Shown: positions 27,035 through 34,595 of the stretch, one piece after another | Layout: every line of letters starts with the position of its first letter | Position numbering within the stretch: position 1 is the stretch's first letter | Source of the DNA: Streptomyces pactum | GTDB taxonomy: Bacteria; Actinomycetota; Actinomycetes; Streptomycetales; Streptomycetaceae | DNA: 64,000 nucleotides | Direction of reading: 5' to 3' | Assembly (NCBI RefSeq): GCF_016031615.1 | Contig: NZ_JACYXC010000001.1 | Coordinates: forward strand, 4,650,001-4,714,000 | Position numbers and translations under genes: made by a program | Notes under the pieces: model-generated | Seen by the model: only the letters and a program-made list of their open reading frames with translations | Databases searched by the model: none | Told to the model about the DNA's origin: nothing

Positions 27035-28780
27035 CTACGTCGTGGCTTGACCCTTTTGCTCACATATGCCGGGCGGGGTGGTGCTCATGGCCTCGGTGGC
27101 CGACAGCGGCACCGATCGCCCCGTGGGGGTCGGCGAACCCCCGTCCCCGGGCGCCGTGCCCTCCGCGGCCTCCTCCGCGCCGTCGTCACCGGCCGGAGGC
27201 ACCTCCTGGTCCAGCCGCAGCCGGCGGAAGAGCTCCTCGGCGTCCGGCTGCACCAGCTCGTCCCGGTTGGGGTCGAGCGCGTAGGGCTGCCGGGGCACGG
27301 TGAGGAAACGGATGCGGTCCTGCGGAACGGCACGGATGTCCTGCGTCAGGGAGTACAGCTTCCGCAGCGAGCCGAGCCCCGGGTCGGTGGTGAGCGCGGA
27401 GGTCGCCGCGTCCAGCACCGGGAACAGCCGCCGCGGATCGAGCAGCACGCCGTTGCTGCGCACCTTCTTCAGCAGCGAGCCGAGGAACTCCTGCTGGCGG
27501 CCCATCCGCGAGGTGTCGCTGCCGTCCCCGATCCCCTTGCGGGCCCGTACGTACCCCAGGGCCTCCTCGCCGTACAGCGTCTGCCGGCCGGCGGGCAGCC
27601 GCAGATGGGCGTCGGTGTCGTTCACCGGCCGGTCCAGGCAGACCTCGACGCCGTCCACCGCGTCCACCATCCGCTTGAAGCCACGGAAATCGATGATCAT
27701 GTGGTGGTCGATCCGGATGCCGGTCATCTTCTCCACGGTGCGGATGGTGCACGCCGCGCCACCGAACTGGTACGCCCAGTTGAACTGCGCGAACCGGGCC
27801 TCGCGGTCGGTGCCGTCCGCCGCCCGGCAGGCCGGGATCTCCGTCATCAGGTCACGCGGGATGCTCACCGCGGTGGCGCTCCGGCCGCCGGCCGCCAGGT
27901 GGAGCAGGATCGTGGTGTCCGACCGCTGGGTGCCCGAGTCCTGGCCGTACTTGCTGTTGCCCTTGCCACCGCGGGTGTCGGAACCGATCAGCAGGATGTT
28001 CCGGGCGTCCCGCGCCACCGGCACCGCCACCGGGCGCTCCGCCTCGTGCCGCTCCAGCTCCCGCTGGGTCACCGGGTCGGTGCGGATGTTGGAGTCCAGC
28101 CGCTGGTACAGCCACCAGCCGGTGCCGGCCACCGCCACCAGCAGCACGGCGGCGGTGAGCGCCAGCACCCGGGCCACCCGGCGCCGGCGGGACGGCCGGG
28201 CACCGCCCTTGCCGCCCTTCCCGGGCCTGCCGCGCCTGTCCCGCCTGCCGGGCTTCCGGGAGGACGGGGGAGGGGTGTCACCGTCCGCGGCGTCGGTCCG
28301 CGCGGTGCCGGGGTCCTCGGAGGCGTCGGGGTCTGCCGCGGTGCCGCCGGCGGTCGTACCGGGGTCCGTGGGACCGGTGGCGGCGGTGGCACCCGGGGCG
28401 GTGGCGCCGGGGTCCGCAGCGCCGCCCTCGCCGGCGGCCGTGTCCGCGCCCTCGCCGGCGTCCGCGTCCGGCCCGGGGCCCCCGCCCGCGCTCCCGTCCG
28501 CGTCGTCCGGGTCACCCGCGCCCCCGTCCGGCCCGGCGCCCGCGGAGGTGTCCGCGTCCTGGACACCGGCGTCCGGAGCCCCCGGGCCCGTGGACGCCGC
28601 CCCGGGCGCGGCGGTGCCGTCGGCCGTGTCGTTCGTGTCCTGGCTGTCCGTACCGGCGTCCCCGGAGCCCGTGCCCGCCGCCGGCCCGGTGGCGTCGGGG
28701 CTGCCGCCACCCGCGGTCATGCCCGTGTCCGAGGTGCCGGCGTCCCCGGAACCGTCACGCGTCGTGTCCCCACCCGTCAC
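27035..28780 (-). CDS. LCP family protein with acidic N-terminal tail, paralogue 5
   Basis: A 581-residue glycopolymer ligase with an unusual N-terminus. Residues 1-170 are almost only Gly, Asp, Ala, Thr and Pro, strongly acidic and predicted disordered. A basic patch (175-203) and one membrane helix (about 204-225) follow. The LCP domain has ARNILLIGSDTRGG, QRSDTTILLHLA, SIPRDLMTEIPAC, YAVQFGGAAC-type cysteine spacing (FGGAACTIRTVEKM) and LGYVRARKGIGDGSDTSRMG. The C-terminus is short, Thr/Pro-rich, with one Cys and no evident LytR_C domain. GTG at 28780 is chosen because GGGGAGGA lies 9 nt upstream; the open frame continues to 29092 without homology. Confidence 0.91.
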   Translation of the reverse strand: MTGGDTTRDGSGDAGTSDTGMTAGGGSPDATGPAAGTGSGDAGTDSQDTNDTADGTAAPGAASTGPGAPDAGVQDADTSAGAGPDGGAGDPDDADGSAGGGPGPDADAGEGADTAAGEGGAADPGATAPGATAATGPTDPGTTAGGTAADPDASEDPGTARTDAADGDTPPPSSRKPGRRDRRGRPGKGGKGGARPSRRRRVARVLALTAAVLLVAVAGTGWWLYQRLDSNIRTDPVTQRELERHEAERPVAVPVARDARNILLIGSDTRGGKGNSKYGQDSGTQRSDTTILLHLAAGGRSATAVSIPRDLMTEIPACRAADGTDREARFAQFNWAYQFGGAACTIRTVEKMTGIRIDHHMIIDFRGFKRMVDAVDGVEVCLDRPVNDTDAHLRLPAGRQTLYGEEALGYVRARKGIGDGSDTSRMGRQQEFLGSLLKKVRSNGVLLDPRRLFPVLDAATSALTTDPGLGSLRKLYSLTQDIRAVPQDRIRFLTVPRQPYALDPNRDELVQPDAEELFRRLRLDQEVPPAGDDGAEEAAEGTAPGDGGSPTPTGRSVPLSATEAMSTTPPGICEQKGQATT

Positions 28781-29146
28781 GTTCGCCCGTCCTCCCCGCA
28801 GCGGGACCGGCTCCTGGGCGGGTCCCCTGCCACCGCCCACCGAGGGGCGTCGATACGCGTCCCCCGGAGAGGTACCGAAGGCGCTCGCAGGACCAGACAG
28901 GTGAAGCCCGGGCAGGGTTGTACGGATGACGGACACCTGTGCGGATTTCCGGAAACGCGGCGGCCGCGGCGCGACCGGACGACCCGGACGGCACCGCACG
29001 CCGACCCGCGAGGCCGGGGCGCCCCGCCCCCGGGATGCGCCCCTGAGACGCGCCCCTGAGTGCCCGTGCCGAACGGATGGGTCCGGACACACCTCGGGCC
29101 GGGTACCGGGACGGCCCCGGCACCCGACCCGCCGGCCGGTGCGTCG
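28781..29146. other. Gap upstream of LCP paralogue 5, no gene seen
   Basis: 366 nt without a supportable gene. It holds an inverted pair ACAGGTG (28897-28903) and CACCTGT (28934-28940) in a less GC-rich patch, which could mark the minus-strand promoter or operator of paralogue 5. Confidence 0.35.
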
Positions 29147-29899
29147 TCAGACGGCGAGCGCGGTGACCCGCTCGCTCTCCCGGCGCTTGTCCAGCCCCTC
29201 GGCGCCCAGCCGGTCCAGGTGGCGGCAGAGCACCACCGAGCCGCCGCCCGCCAGCGGCGCGAACAGCCCGGCGGAGACGCCCTCCCAGGTGTCGTACGGC
29301 AGGCCGGACAGCAGCCGGGAACCCGGGCCCAGCCCGCGCCGCGCGGCGTCCGCGCGGGCCCGCTCCACGACCTGGGCGGCGGTCAGCTCCGTGCCGTCCA
29401 CCCGGAGCGCGGGGGCGTCCGGGTCCACCGGGGCGTACGGCGCGAACCGGTCGCCCTGGCCCGGCACCTCGACGGCGTAGTCGGTGAAGCCCTGCGGCGG
29501 CTGCGGGAACCGGCCGCCGAGCGGGCGCAGCGCCAGCGCCACCCGCTCCCCGGGGCACGCGCGCGCCGCGTCGAGCGTGTCCGGACCGCTCACCACCAGG
29601 TCGGCGCCGGCGGGATCGCCACCGAGGTCGGCGACGACCCCGGTGGAGGAACAGGCGAGCAGCCAGACCGCGGTCTGCCAGTGCGCGGGCAGCAGCAGCG
29701 CCAGCCGGTCGCCGGGCTCGGCGGCCAGGTCGCCCTGGAGCAGGTTGGCGGTCTTCGCCACCCAATTGGCGAGGGTGGCGACGGAGAGTTCCACGCGCTC
29801 GCCGGTGGCGTCGTCGTAGAAGGTGACAAGCGGACGGCCCGGGTCCGCGGCGAGCGCGGATCGCAGCAGGTCGGCGGGGGTGCGGTCGGTGGCGTTCAT
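29147..29899 (-). CDS. TIGR03089-type protein (short ANL/acyl-CoA synthetase-like domain)
   Basis: A 250-residue protein that looks like the N-terminal part of an AMP-forming acyl-CoA synthetase: VTFYDDATGERVELSVATLANWVAKTANLL, then AEPGDRLALLLPAHWQTAVWLLAC. It stops before the adenylate-forming signature and the C-terminal lid. Actinobacteria keep this short family (TIGR03089) as a free-standing protein of unknown function, so it is not a local truncation. A -10-like TACCCT (29907-29912, minus strand) lies 7 nt before the ATG, suggesting a leaderless message. It lies between the LCP block and the divergent PGRP amidase gene. Confidence 0.85.
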   Translation of the reverse strand: MNATDRTPADLLRSALAADPGRPLVTFYDDATGERVELSVATLANWVAKTANLLQGDLAAEPGDRLALLLPAHWQTAVWLLACSSTGVVADLGGDPAGADLVVSGPDTLDAARACPGERVALALRPLGGRFPQPPQGFTDYAVEVPGQGDRFAPYAPVDPDAPALRVDGTELTAAQVVERARADAARRGLGPGSRLLSGLPYDTWEGVSAGLFAPLAGGGSVVLCRHLDRLGAEGLDKRRESERVTALAV

Positions 29900-29978
29900 C
29901 GCCGCCAGGGTACGCGCCGGGGCCCGCTCCGGCAGGGAGTGGCGGAGGGCCGGGCAGGCTCCGGCGACGTGTCCGAAG

Positions 29979-29996
29979 TGTCCAGAAAAATGGACA
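29979..29996. promoter_or_regulatory. TGTCCA-N6-TGGACA inverted repeat upstream of the PGRP gene
   Basis: Perfect 6-bp half-sites around an A-rich 6-nt spacer, 31-49 nt before the possible starts of the amidase gene. A third GTGTCC lies just to the left (29970-29975). It has the size and symmetry of a repressor or activator site. Confidence 0.45.
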
Positions 29997-30027
29997 GCAG
30001 TGTGACTATGTGTTCACCATTCACTAC

Positions 30028-31374
30028 ATGCGTGCATTCCTGGCATCCTCTGTCGCGGTGGTCTGCGCGACCGCTCTCGCCCTCCCGCTCGCGGCGCATG
30101 CGTCGGCGGCCGGTTCCCCCGCCCCGCCCGGGTCCCGGGCGCGCGCCGACCTGCCCGGCAGCACCCGGTCACTGCCGCTGACCGCGCCCGGCGGCTCGCT
30201 GCGCCGCCCGGCGGCGCGGGACGCGGAACGGGGGGTGACCGCGCGGAACATCCGCCCCTTCGCGCTCGTGGGAGTGGTCTGGGACGACCCCGCCGCCGAC
30301 CTCCGGGGCCGGGTCCAGGTGCGGACCCGGGCCGCCGGCACCGGCGTGTGGTCGGCCTGGCGGGACCTGCAGACCCACAACGACGACGCCCCGGACGCCG
30401 GGTCGCCCGAACGCCGGGCCGGCCGGGTGCGCGGCAGCACCGCCCCGCTCTGGGTGGGGAACTCCGACGGCGTGCAGGCCCGGGTGCGGCCCGAGGCGGG
30501 CACCGGCACCCGGCTGCCCGCCGGACTGCGGCTGGAACTCGTCGATCCGGGCGAGGCACCCACCGGGCGGGCGCTGACCGGCCGTCCGCCGGCCACCGAC
30601 CCCGCGGGCGGGGACTCCCCGGACACCGAGCCGCCCGACCACGGATCGGGCGACTCCGGCTTCCCGGAGACCGAGACCCCGTCCTCCGAGGAGGCGTCCG
30701 GTCCCGAACCCGCCGCGCTGGGACCACTGGTCCTGGAGGAGGAGGCCGTGGCGCCGGGTGCCGCCCCGGGCGCCGCCCCCCGCCCGCGCATCGTCACCCG
30801 CGCCGGATGGGGCGCCGACGAGAAACTGCGCGAAAGCAAATTCAGCTACACCAAGACGGTCAAGGCCGCCTTCGTCCACCACAGCGCCACCGGCAACAAC
30901 TACAGCTGCGGCCAGGTCCCCGCCATCCTGCGCGGCATCTACCGCTACCACGTCAAGAGCAGCGGCTGGCGGGACATCGGCTACAACTTCGCCGTGGACA
31001 AGTGCGGCAACGTCTACGAGGGCCGGGCCGGCGGGGTGGCCCGGGCCGTGCTCGGCGCCCACACCCTGGGCTTCAACAGCAACACCATGGGCGTCGCGGT
31101 GCTGGGCACCTACGGCTCCGAAAGCCCGCCGCAGGCCGCGCTCGACGGGCTGGCGAGACTCACCGCCTGGAAGCTGGGGCTGTTCGGCCGCAACCCGAAC
31201 GGCAGCACCACGCTGGTGTCGGCGGGCAGCAACAAGTACCGGCAGGGCGTGAAGGTCAAGCTGAAGGTGGTCTCCGGGCACCGGGACGGCTTCGTCACCG
31301 ACTGCCCCGGCGGACGTCTCTACAGCAAACTCGGCAGCGTCCGATCGGCCGCCGCCCGTCTCCAGGGCCGCTGA
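30028..31374 (+). CDS. Secreted PGRP-type N-acetylmuramoyl-L-alanine amidase
   Basis: A 448-residue exported protein. The signal peptide is clear (MRAFLASSVAVVCATALALP, cleavage near AHA-SA). A 220-residue Pro/Arg/Glu-rich middle region follows with a beta-rich segment (IRPFALVGVVWDDPAADLRG). The C-terminal PGRP/amidase_2 domain starts at RIVTRAGWGADEKLRE. Zinc ligands are His in AFVHHSATGNN, His in VVSGHRDGF and Cys in VTDCPGG. It should cleave the bond between muramic acid and L-Ala in peptidoglycan. The neighbouring LCP ligases act on the same polymer. The GTG at 30010, six codons upstream, is an alternative start; neither has a good ribosome binding site. Confidence 0.92.
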   Translation: MRAFLASSVAVVCATALALPLAAHASAAGSPAPPGSRARADLPGSTRSLPLTAPGGSLRRPAARDAERGVTARNIRPFALVGVVWDDPAADLRGRVQVRTRAAGTGVWSAWRDLQTHNDDAPDAGSPERRAGRVRGSTAPLWVGNSDGVQARVRPEAGTGTRLPAGLRLELVDPGEAPTGRALTGRPPATDPAGGDSPDTEPPDHGSGDSGFPETETPSSEEASGPEPAALGPLVLEEEAVAPGAAPGAAPRPRIVTRAGWGADEKLRESKFSYTKTVKAAFVHHSATGNNYSCGQVPAILRGIYRYHVKSSGWRDIGYNFAVDKCGNVYEGRAGGVARAVLGAHTLGFNSNTMGVAVLGTYGSESPPQAALDGLARLTAWKLGLFGRNPNGSTTLVSAGSNKYRQGVKVKLKVVSGHRDGFVTDCPGGRLYSKLGSVRSAAARLQGR

Positions 31375-31512
31375 CCGGGCCGTGCGCCACGGCTCATAAA
31401 CTGACGGATCCCGACGCCGCCCGAACAGCCGGCGGGCGGGTGACGGCGGGAGCCGCGGCGACGCGGGGACGGCCGTGACGGCAGGAACACCAGCAGGAAG
31501 CAGAGACGATAC

Positions 31513-32613
31513 GTGGCACTCGCGTCGAACCCGCCGGAAGCGATCCTGCTGGTCGGAGGGAAGGGAACCCGGCTGCGCCCGCTCACGGTGAACACCCCCA
31601 AGCCGATGGTCCCGGCGGCCGGCGTCCCCTTCCTCACCCACCAGCTGGCCCGCGCCCGCGCGGCCGGGGTCCGCCACATCGTGCTCGCCACCTCCTACCT
31701 GGCCGAGGTCTTCGAGCCGTACTTCGGCGACGGCTCCGCCTTCGGCCTCCACCTGGAGTACGTCACCGAGGAGGAGCCGCTGGGCACCGGCGGGGCCATC
31801 CGCAACGTCGCCACCCGCCTGACCTCCGGCCCCCACGACCCGGTCCTGGTGTTCAACGGCGACATCCTCACCGGCCTCGACATCCGCGCCCTCATCGACA
31901 CCCACCGCAGCACCGGCGCGGACGTCTCCCTGCACCTGACCCGGGTGCCGGACCCGCGCGCCTTCGGCCTGGTGCCCACCGACGCCACCGGCCGGGTGAC
32001 GGCCTTCCTGGAGAAGCCGCAGACCCCCGAGGAGATCGTCACCGACCAGATCAACGCGGGCGCGTACGTCTTCACCCGCTCGGTGATCGACACCATCCCG
32101 ACCGGGCGCCCGGTCTCGGTGGAGCGCGAGACGTTCCCCGGCCTGCTCGCCGCGGGCGCCCACCTCCAGGGCATGGTGGATTCCACCTACTGGCTCGACC
32201 TGGGCACCCCGCAGGCGTTCGTCCGCGGCTCCGCCGACCTGGTGCTGGGCCGGGTGCCCTCCCCGGCCGTCCCCGGCCGCCGCGGCGACCGCCTCGTCCT
32301 GGCCGGCGCCCAGGTGGCCCGCGACGCCAAGATCACCGGCGGTACGGTCATCGGGGCCGGCGCCCGGATCGGCTCGGGGGTGCGCATCGACGGCAGCGCG
32401 GTCCTGGACGGAGCCGTCGTGGAGGACGGGGCCCAGGTCCGCGACACCCTCGTCGGCGCACGGGCCCGCATCGGCGCCCGTACCGTCCTGGACGGAGTCG
32501 TCGTCGGCGACGGCGCCCTCATCGGCCCGGACAACGAACTGCGGGACGGCGCCCGCGTGTGGTGCGACGCGGACATCCCCCCAGGAGCCGTCCGCTTCTC
32601 CTCCGACCTCTGA
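31513..32613 (+). CDS. Mannose-1-phosphate guanylyltransferase-like NDP-sugar pyrophosphorylase
   Basis: A 366-residue nucleotidyltransferase. The N-terminal Rossmann-like domain has the signature LVGGKGTRLRPLTVNTPKP and the Mg-binding VFNGDILTG. A C-terminal left-handed beta-helix of hexapeptide repeats (about 265-350: GTVIGAGARIGSG, GAVVEDGAQVRDTL) follows. Such proteins join a sugar-1-phosphate to an NTP; actinobacterial members are usually annotated as GDP-mannose pyrophosphorylase, and the phosphomannomutase and manA genes are 15-20 kb to the right. Glucose-1-phosphate as substrate is possible. The start is GTG at 31513 with AGGAAG about 12 nt upstream. Confidence 0.88.
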   Translation: MALASNPPEAILLVGGKGTRLRPLTVNTPKPMVPAAGVPFLTHQLARARAAGVRHIVLATSYLAEVFEPYFGDGSAFGLHLEYVTEEEPLGTGGAIRNVATRLTSGPHDPVLVFNGDILTGLDIRALIDTHRSTGADVSLHLTRVPDPRAFGLVPTDATGRVTAFLEKPQTPEEIVTDQINAGAYVFTRSVIDTIPTGRPVSVERETFPGLLAAGAHLQGMVDSTYWLDLGTPQAFVRGSADLVLGRVPSPAVPGRRGDRLVLAGAQVARDAKITGGTVIGAGARIGSGVRIDGSAVLDGAVVEDGAQVRDTLVGARARIGARTVLDGVVVGDGALIGPDNELRDGARVWCDADIPPGAVRFSSDL

Positions 32614-32712
32614 CCCACCCGCCCCCACCCCGGGCGGAAAACGCACACGGAGGGCGAAGGGACCCCGGAGCCGGAAACCACCACCGGCCACGCCGAGTGA
32701 ACGAGCAGCCGA

Positions 32713-33070
32713 GCCGCAGGGCCGGGGCCCACCGGCAACGGGGATCGGCGAGCGGCCGGGCGGAGCACCGACCACGCGCGGAGGGCGGCGGGGCGGCAGG
32801 GCCGGGGCCCGCCGGCAACGGGGATCGGGGAGCGGCCGGGCGGCAGGGGGGGAGCACCCGCCACGCGCGGAGGGCGGCGGGGCCGCAGGGCCGGGGGCCA
32901 CCGGCAACGGGGATCGGGGAGCGGCCGGGCGACAGGGGGGAGCACCGACCACGCGCGGAGGGCGGCGGGGCCGCAGGGCCGGGAGCCCGCCGGCAACGGG
33001 GATCGGGGAGCGGCCGGGCGGCAGCGGGGAGCACCGACCACGCGCGGAGGGCGGCGGGGCCGCAGGGCCG
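32713..33070. repeat. 88-bp tandem repeats in a convergent gap
   Basis: Four full copies and a fifth partial copy of a GC-rich unit begin at 32713, 32793, 32882, 32970 and 33059 (periods 80, 89, 88, 89). Each starts GCCGCAGGGCCGGGG or nearly so and includes GGCAACGGGGATCGG. Short open frames through the array are low-complexity and look non-coding. Confidence 0.85.
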
Positions 33071-33163
33071 GGGGCCCTGGACACTTTCGTATATTTGTGG
33101 CGCAATCGCCGGGTTCCGTCCGTTCCCGGGGGTTGCGCCGTAAATATACGGTCCAGGGTCCCC
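33071..33163. repeat. Long imperfect palindrome with A/T-rich arms
   Basis: The left arm (33071-33104) and right arm (33133-33163) are reverse complements apart from a few changes. Both contain CCTGGAC, then CGTATATTT, then GGCGCAA on the arm strand; the left arm has five extra nt after GGAC. The 28-nt loop is GC-rich. TATATTT is rare in this genome. It lies between convergent genes (stops 32613 and 33329), so it could act as a bidirectional terminator or be a small mobile-element remnant. Confidence 0.6.
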
Positions 33164-33235
33164 GAAGCCCGGAGGCCCCGCCGCCCGGCCCCCGCACCGC
33201 GGACCCCGCACCACGCACCCCGGACCAGGCACCCC

Positions 33236-33311
33236 GCACCGCGGACAGACGCCCCCGCACCGCGGACAGACGCCCCGCACCGCGGACAGACGCCCCGCAC
33301 CGCGGACCCCG
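33236..33311. repeat. 20-bp tandem repeats
   Basis: The unit GCACCGCGGACAGACGCCCC starts at 33236, 33257, 33277 and 33297 (periods 21, 20, 20), with the last copy diverging. It stops 18 nt before the stop codon of the glycosylase gene. Confidence 0.8.
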
Positions 33312-33328
33312 CGCCCCGCCCCCTGGAC

Positions 33329-34312
33329 TCAGATGTCCCGGAAATCCCGCACCGAGTACCGCGGAGCCCGCCGCGGCGGTACCCGCCCCGAGAGCAGGAC
33401 CAGCCGGGCCGCCCGGTGACGCTGCCCCGGATAGGGCCCGAGCAGCTCCAGCATCGTCGCGTCGTCCGCGCCGCGCCGCCCGGTGAGCGCGTAACCCACG
33501 ATCCGGGGCAGGTGCAGGTCGCCGACGGTGATCGCGTCCGGGCAGCCGTTGCTCCGCTGGAGCGTCTCCGCCGCCGTCCACGGACCGATCCCGGGAATCG
33601 CCTGGAGCCGTGCGGAGGCCGCGGGCAGTTCCATGGCTGCCGCCTCCTCCAGCCGACGGGCCGCACGGGCAGCCCGTACGACCGTCGCCGAGCGCTTGGC
33701 GTCCACACCGGCCCGGTGCCACTCCCAGGACGGGATCATTGCCCAGCCACGGGGGTCGGGCATCACGCACAGCCGGTCGTTCGGCCCGGGCGCCGGTTCA
33801 CCGAACCGCCGCAGCAGCAGCCGCCAGGCCCGGTACGCCTCGTCACTGGTGACCTTCTGCTCCAGGATCGAGGGGATCAACGACTCCAGCACCAGCCCGG
33901 TGCGGGCCAGCCTCAGACCGGGATTCCGCCGGTGTGCCTCGTGGACCAGCCGGTGGCGGGGGGTGAACACCGAGGGGTCGTCCTCGGCTCCGAGCAGTGC
34001 GGGAAGCGCGTCCAGCAGCCAGGGGCCGCCCGGCCCCCACGCCTCGGCCACGATCTCCGACGAGCCGCGGGCGATCCGCAGGGTGCCCGGCCCCACCGGG
34101 GTGCGGCTGGCCCGCCACACCGAGCCGTCCGCCTCGACGCGGAACGCCGGATCGCCCGGACCCCGGCGCAGGGGCCCCAGGGTCACCCCCAGATTCAGGG
34201 GGAACGGCGGCACCCACCGCCGTTCCCGGGCCGTACCGGCGGCCGGCCGGGCAGCGGGTACGACGAGCCGCCCACCGCGCACGGTGGTACGGGTGACCGG
34301 TCCGTTCTCCAC
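33329..34312 (-). CDS. AlkA-type DNA-3-methyladenine glycosylase
   Basis: A 327-residue helix-hairpin-helix DNA glycosylase expected to remove alkylated bases. The N-terminal half is a beta-rich domain (FPLNLGVTLGPLRRG). The HhH signature is IPGIGPWTAAETLQ (near 235-250). The catalytic Asp sits in the following DAITVGDLHLPRIV, in the usual GD position. The frame continues upstream, but GTG at 34312 with GGAAGG 7 nt before it begins the conserved protein. It converges with the pyrophosphorylase gene across the repeat region. The gap to the fbiB gene upstream is 283 nt of repetitive DNA. Confidence 0.88.
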   Translation of the reverse strand: MENGPVTRTTVRGGRLVVPAARPAAGTARERRWVPPFPLNLGVTLGPLRRGPGDPAFRVEADGSVWRASRTPVGPGTLRIARGSSEIVAEAWGPGGPWLLDALPALLGAEDDPSVFTPRHRLVHEAHRRNPGLRLARTGLVLESLIPSILEQKVTSDEAYRAWRLLLRRFGEPAPGPNDRLCVMPDPRGWAMIPSWEWHRAGVDAKRSATVVRAARAARRLEEAAAMELPAASARLQAIPGIGPWTAAETLQRSNGCPDAITVGDLHLPRIVGYALTGRRGADDATMLELLGPYPGQRHRAARLVLLSGRVPPRRAPRYSVRDFRDI

Positions 34313-34595
34313 AGAGCCTTCCTGCCTGACGCGCTGCTTACGAGGGTAAACGGACCACCCGACCACCCCGAACGAAGTGACCCCACCCCAACGAACGAAC
34401 CCGCCCGAAACGCAACCGCGACCCGGCACGAACGAACCCCCCGCCCGAAACCGACGCAACCCCCCCGCCCGAAACGCAACCCCCCACCCGGAACCAACCC
34501 CGGCCCGGAACCGACCCCGATCCGAAACGCAACCCCCGACCCGGAACGAAGGAACCCGCCCCAGAGACCGACGCAACCCCGACCCCCGAAACTCC
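34313..34595. repeat. Degenerate CGAAACGCAACC-type repeats
   Basis: 283 nt between fbiB and the glycosylase gene filled with irregular copies of CCGAAACGCAACCCC and CGGAACGAA. Copies of GAAACGCAACC are seen near 34410, 34480 and 34535. Purine and pyrimidine distribution differs from coding DNA, and no gene is seen. Confidence 0.6.

Noticed and set aside
33071..33163. CRISPR or transposon terminal repeat
   Set aside because: There is no array of spacers, no transposase gene nearby, and only one palindrome; the origin is left open.
32519..33280. Open frames running through the 88-bp repeats
   Set aside because: The peptides are repetitive Pro/Arg/Gly strings produced by the repeat itself, with no start signals.
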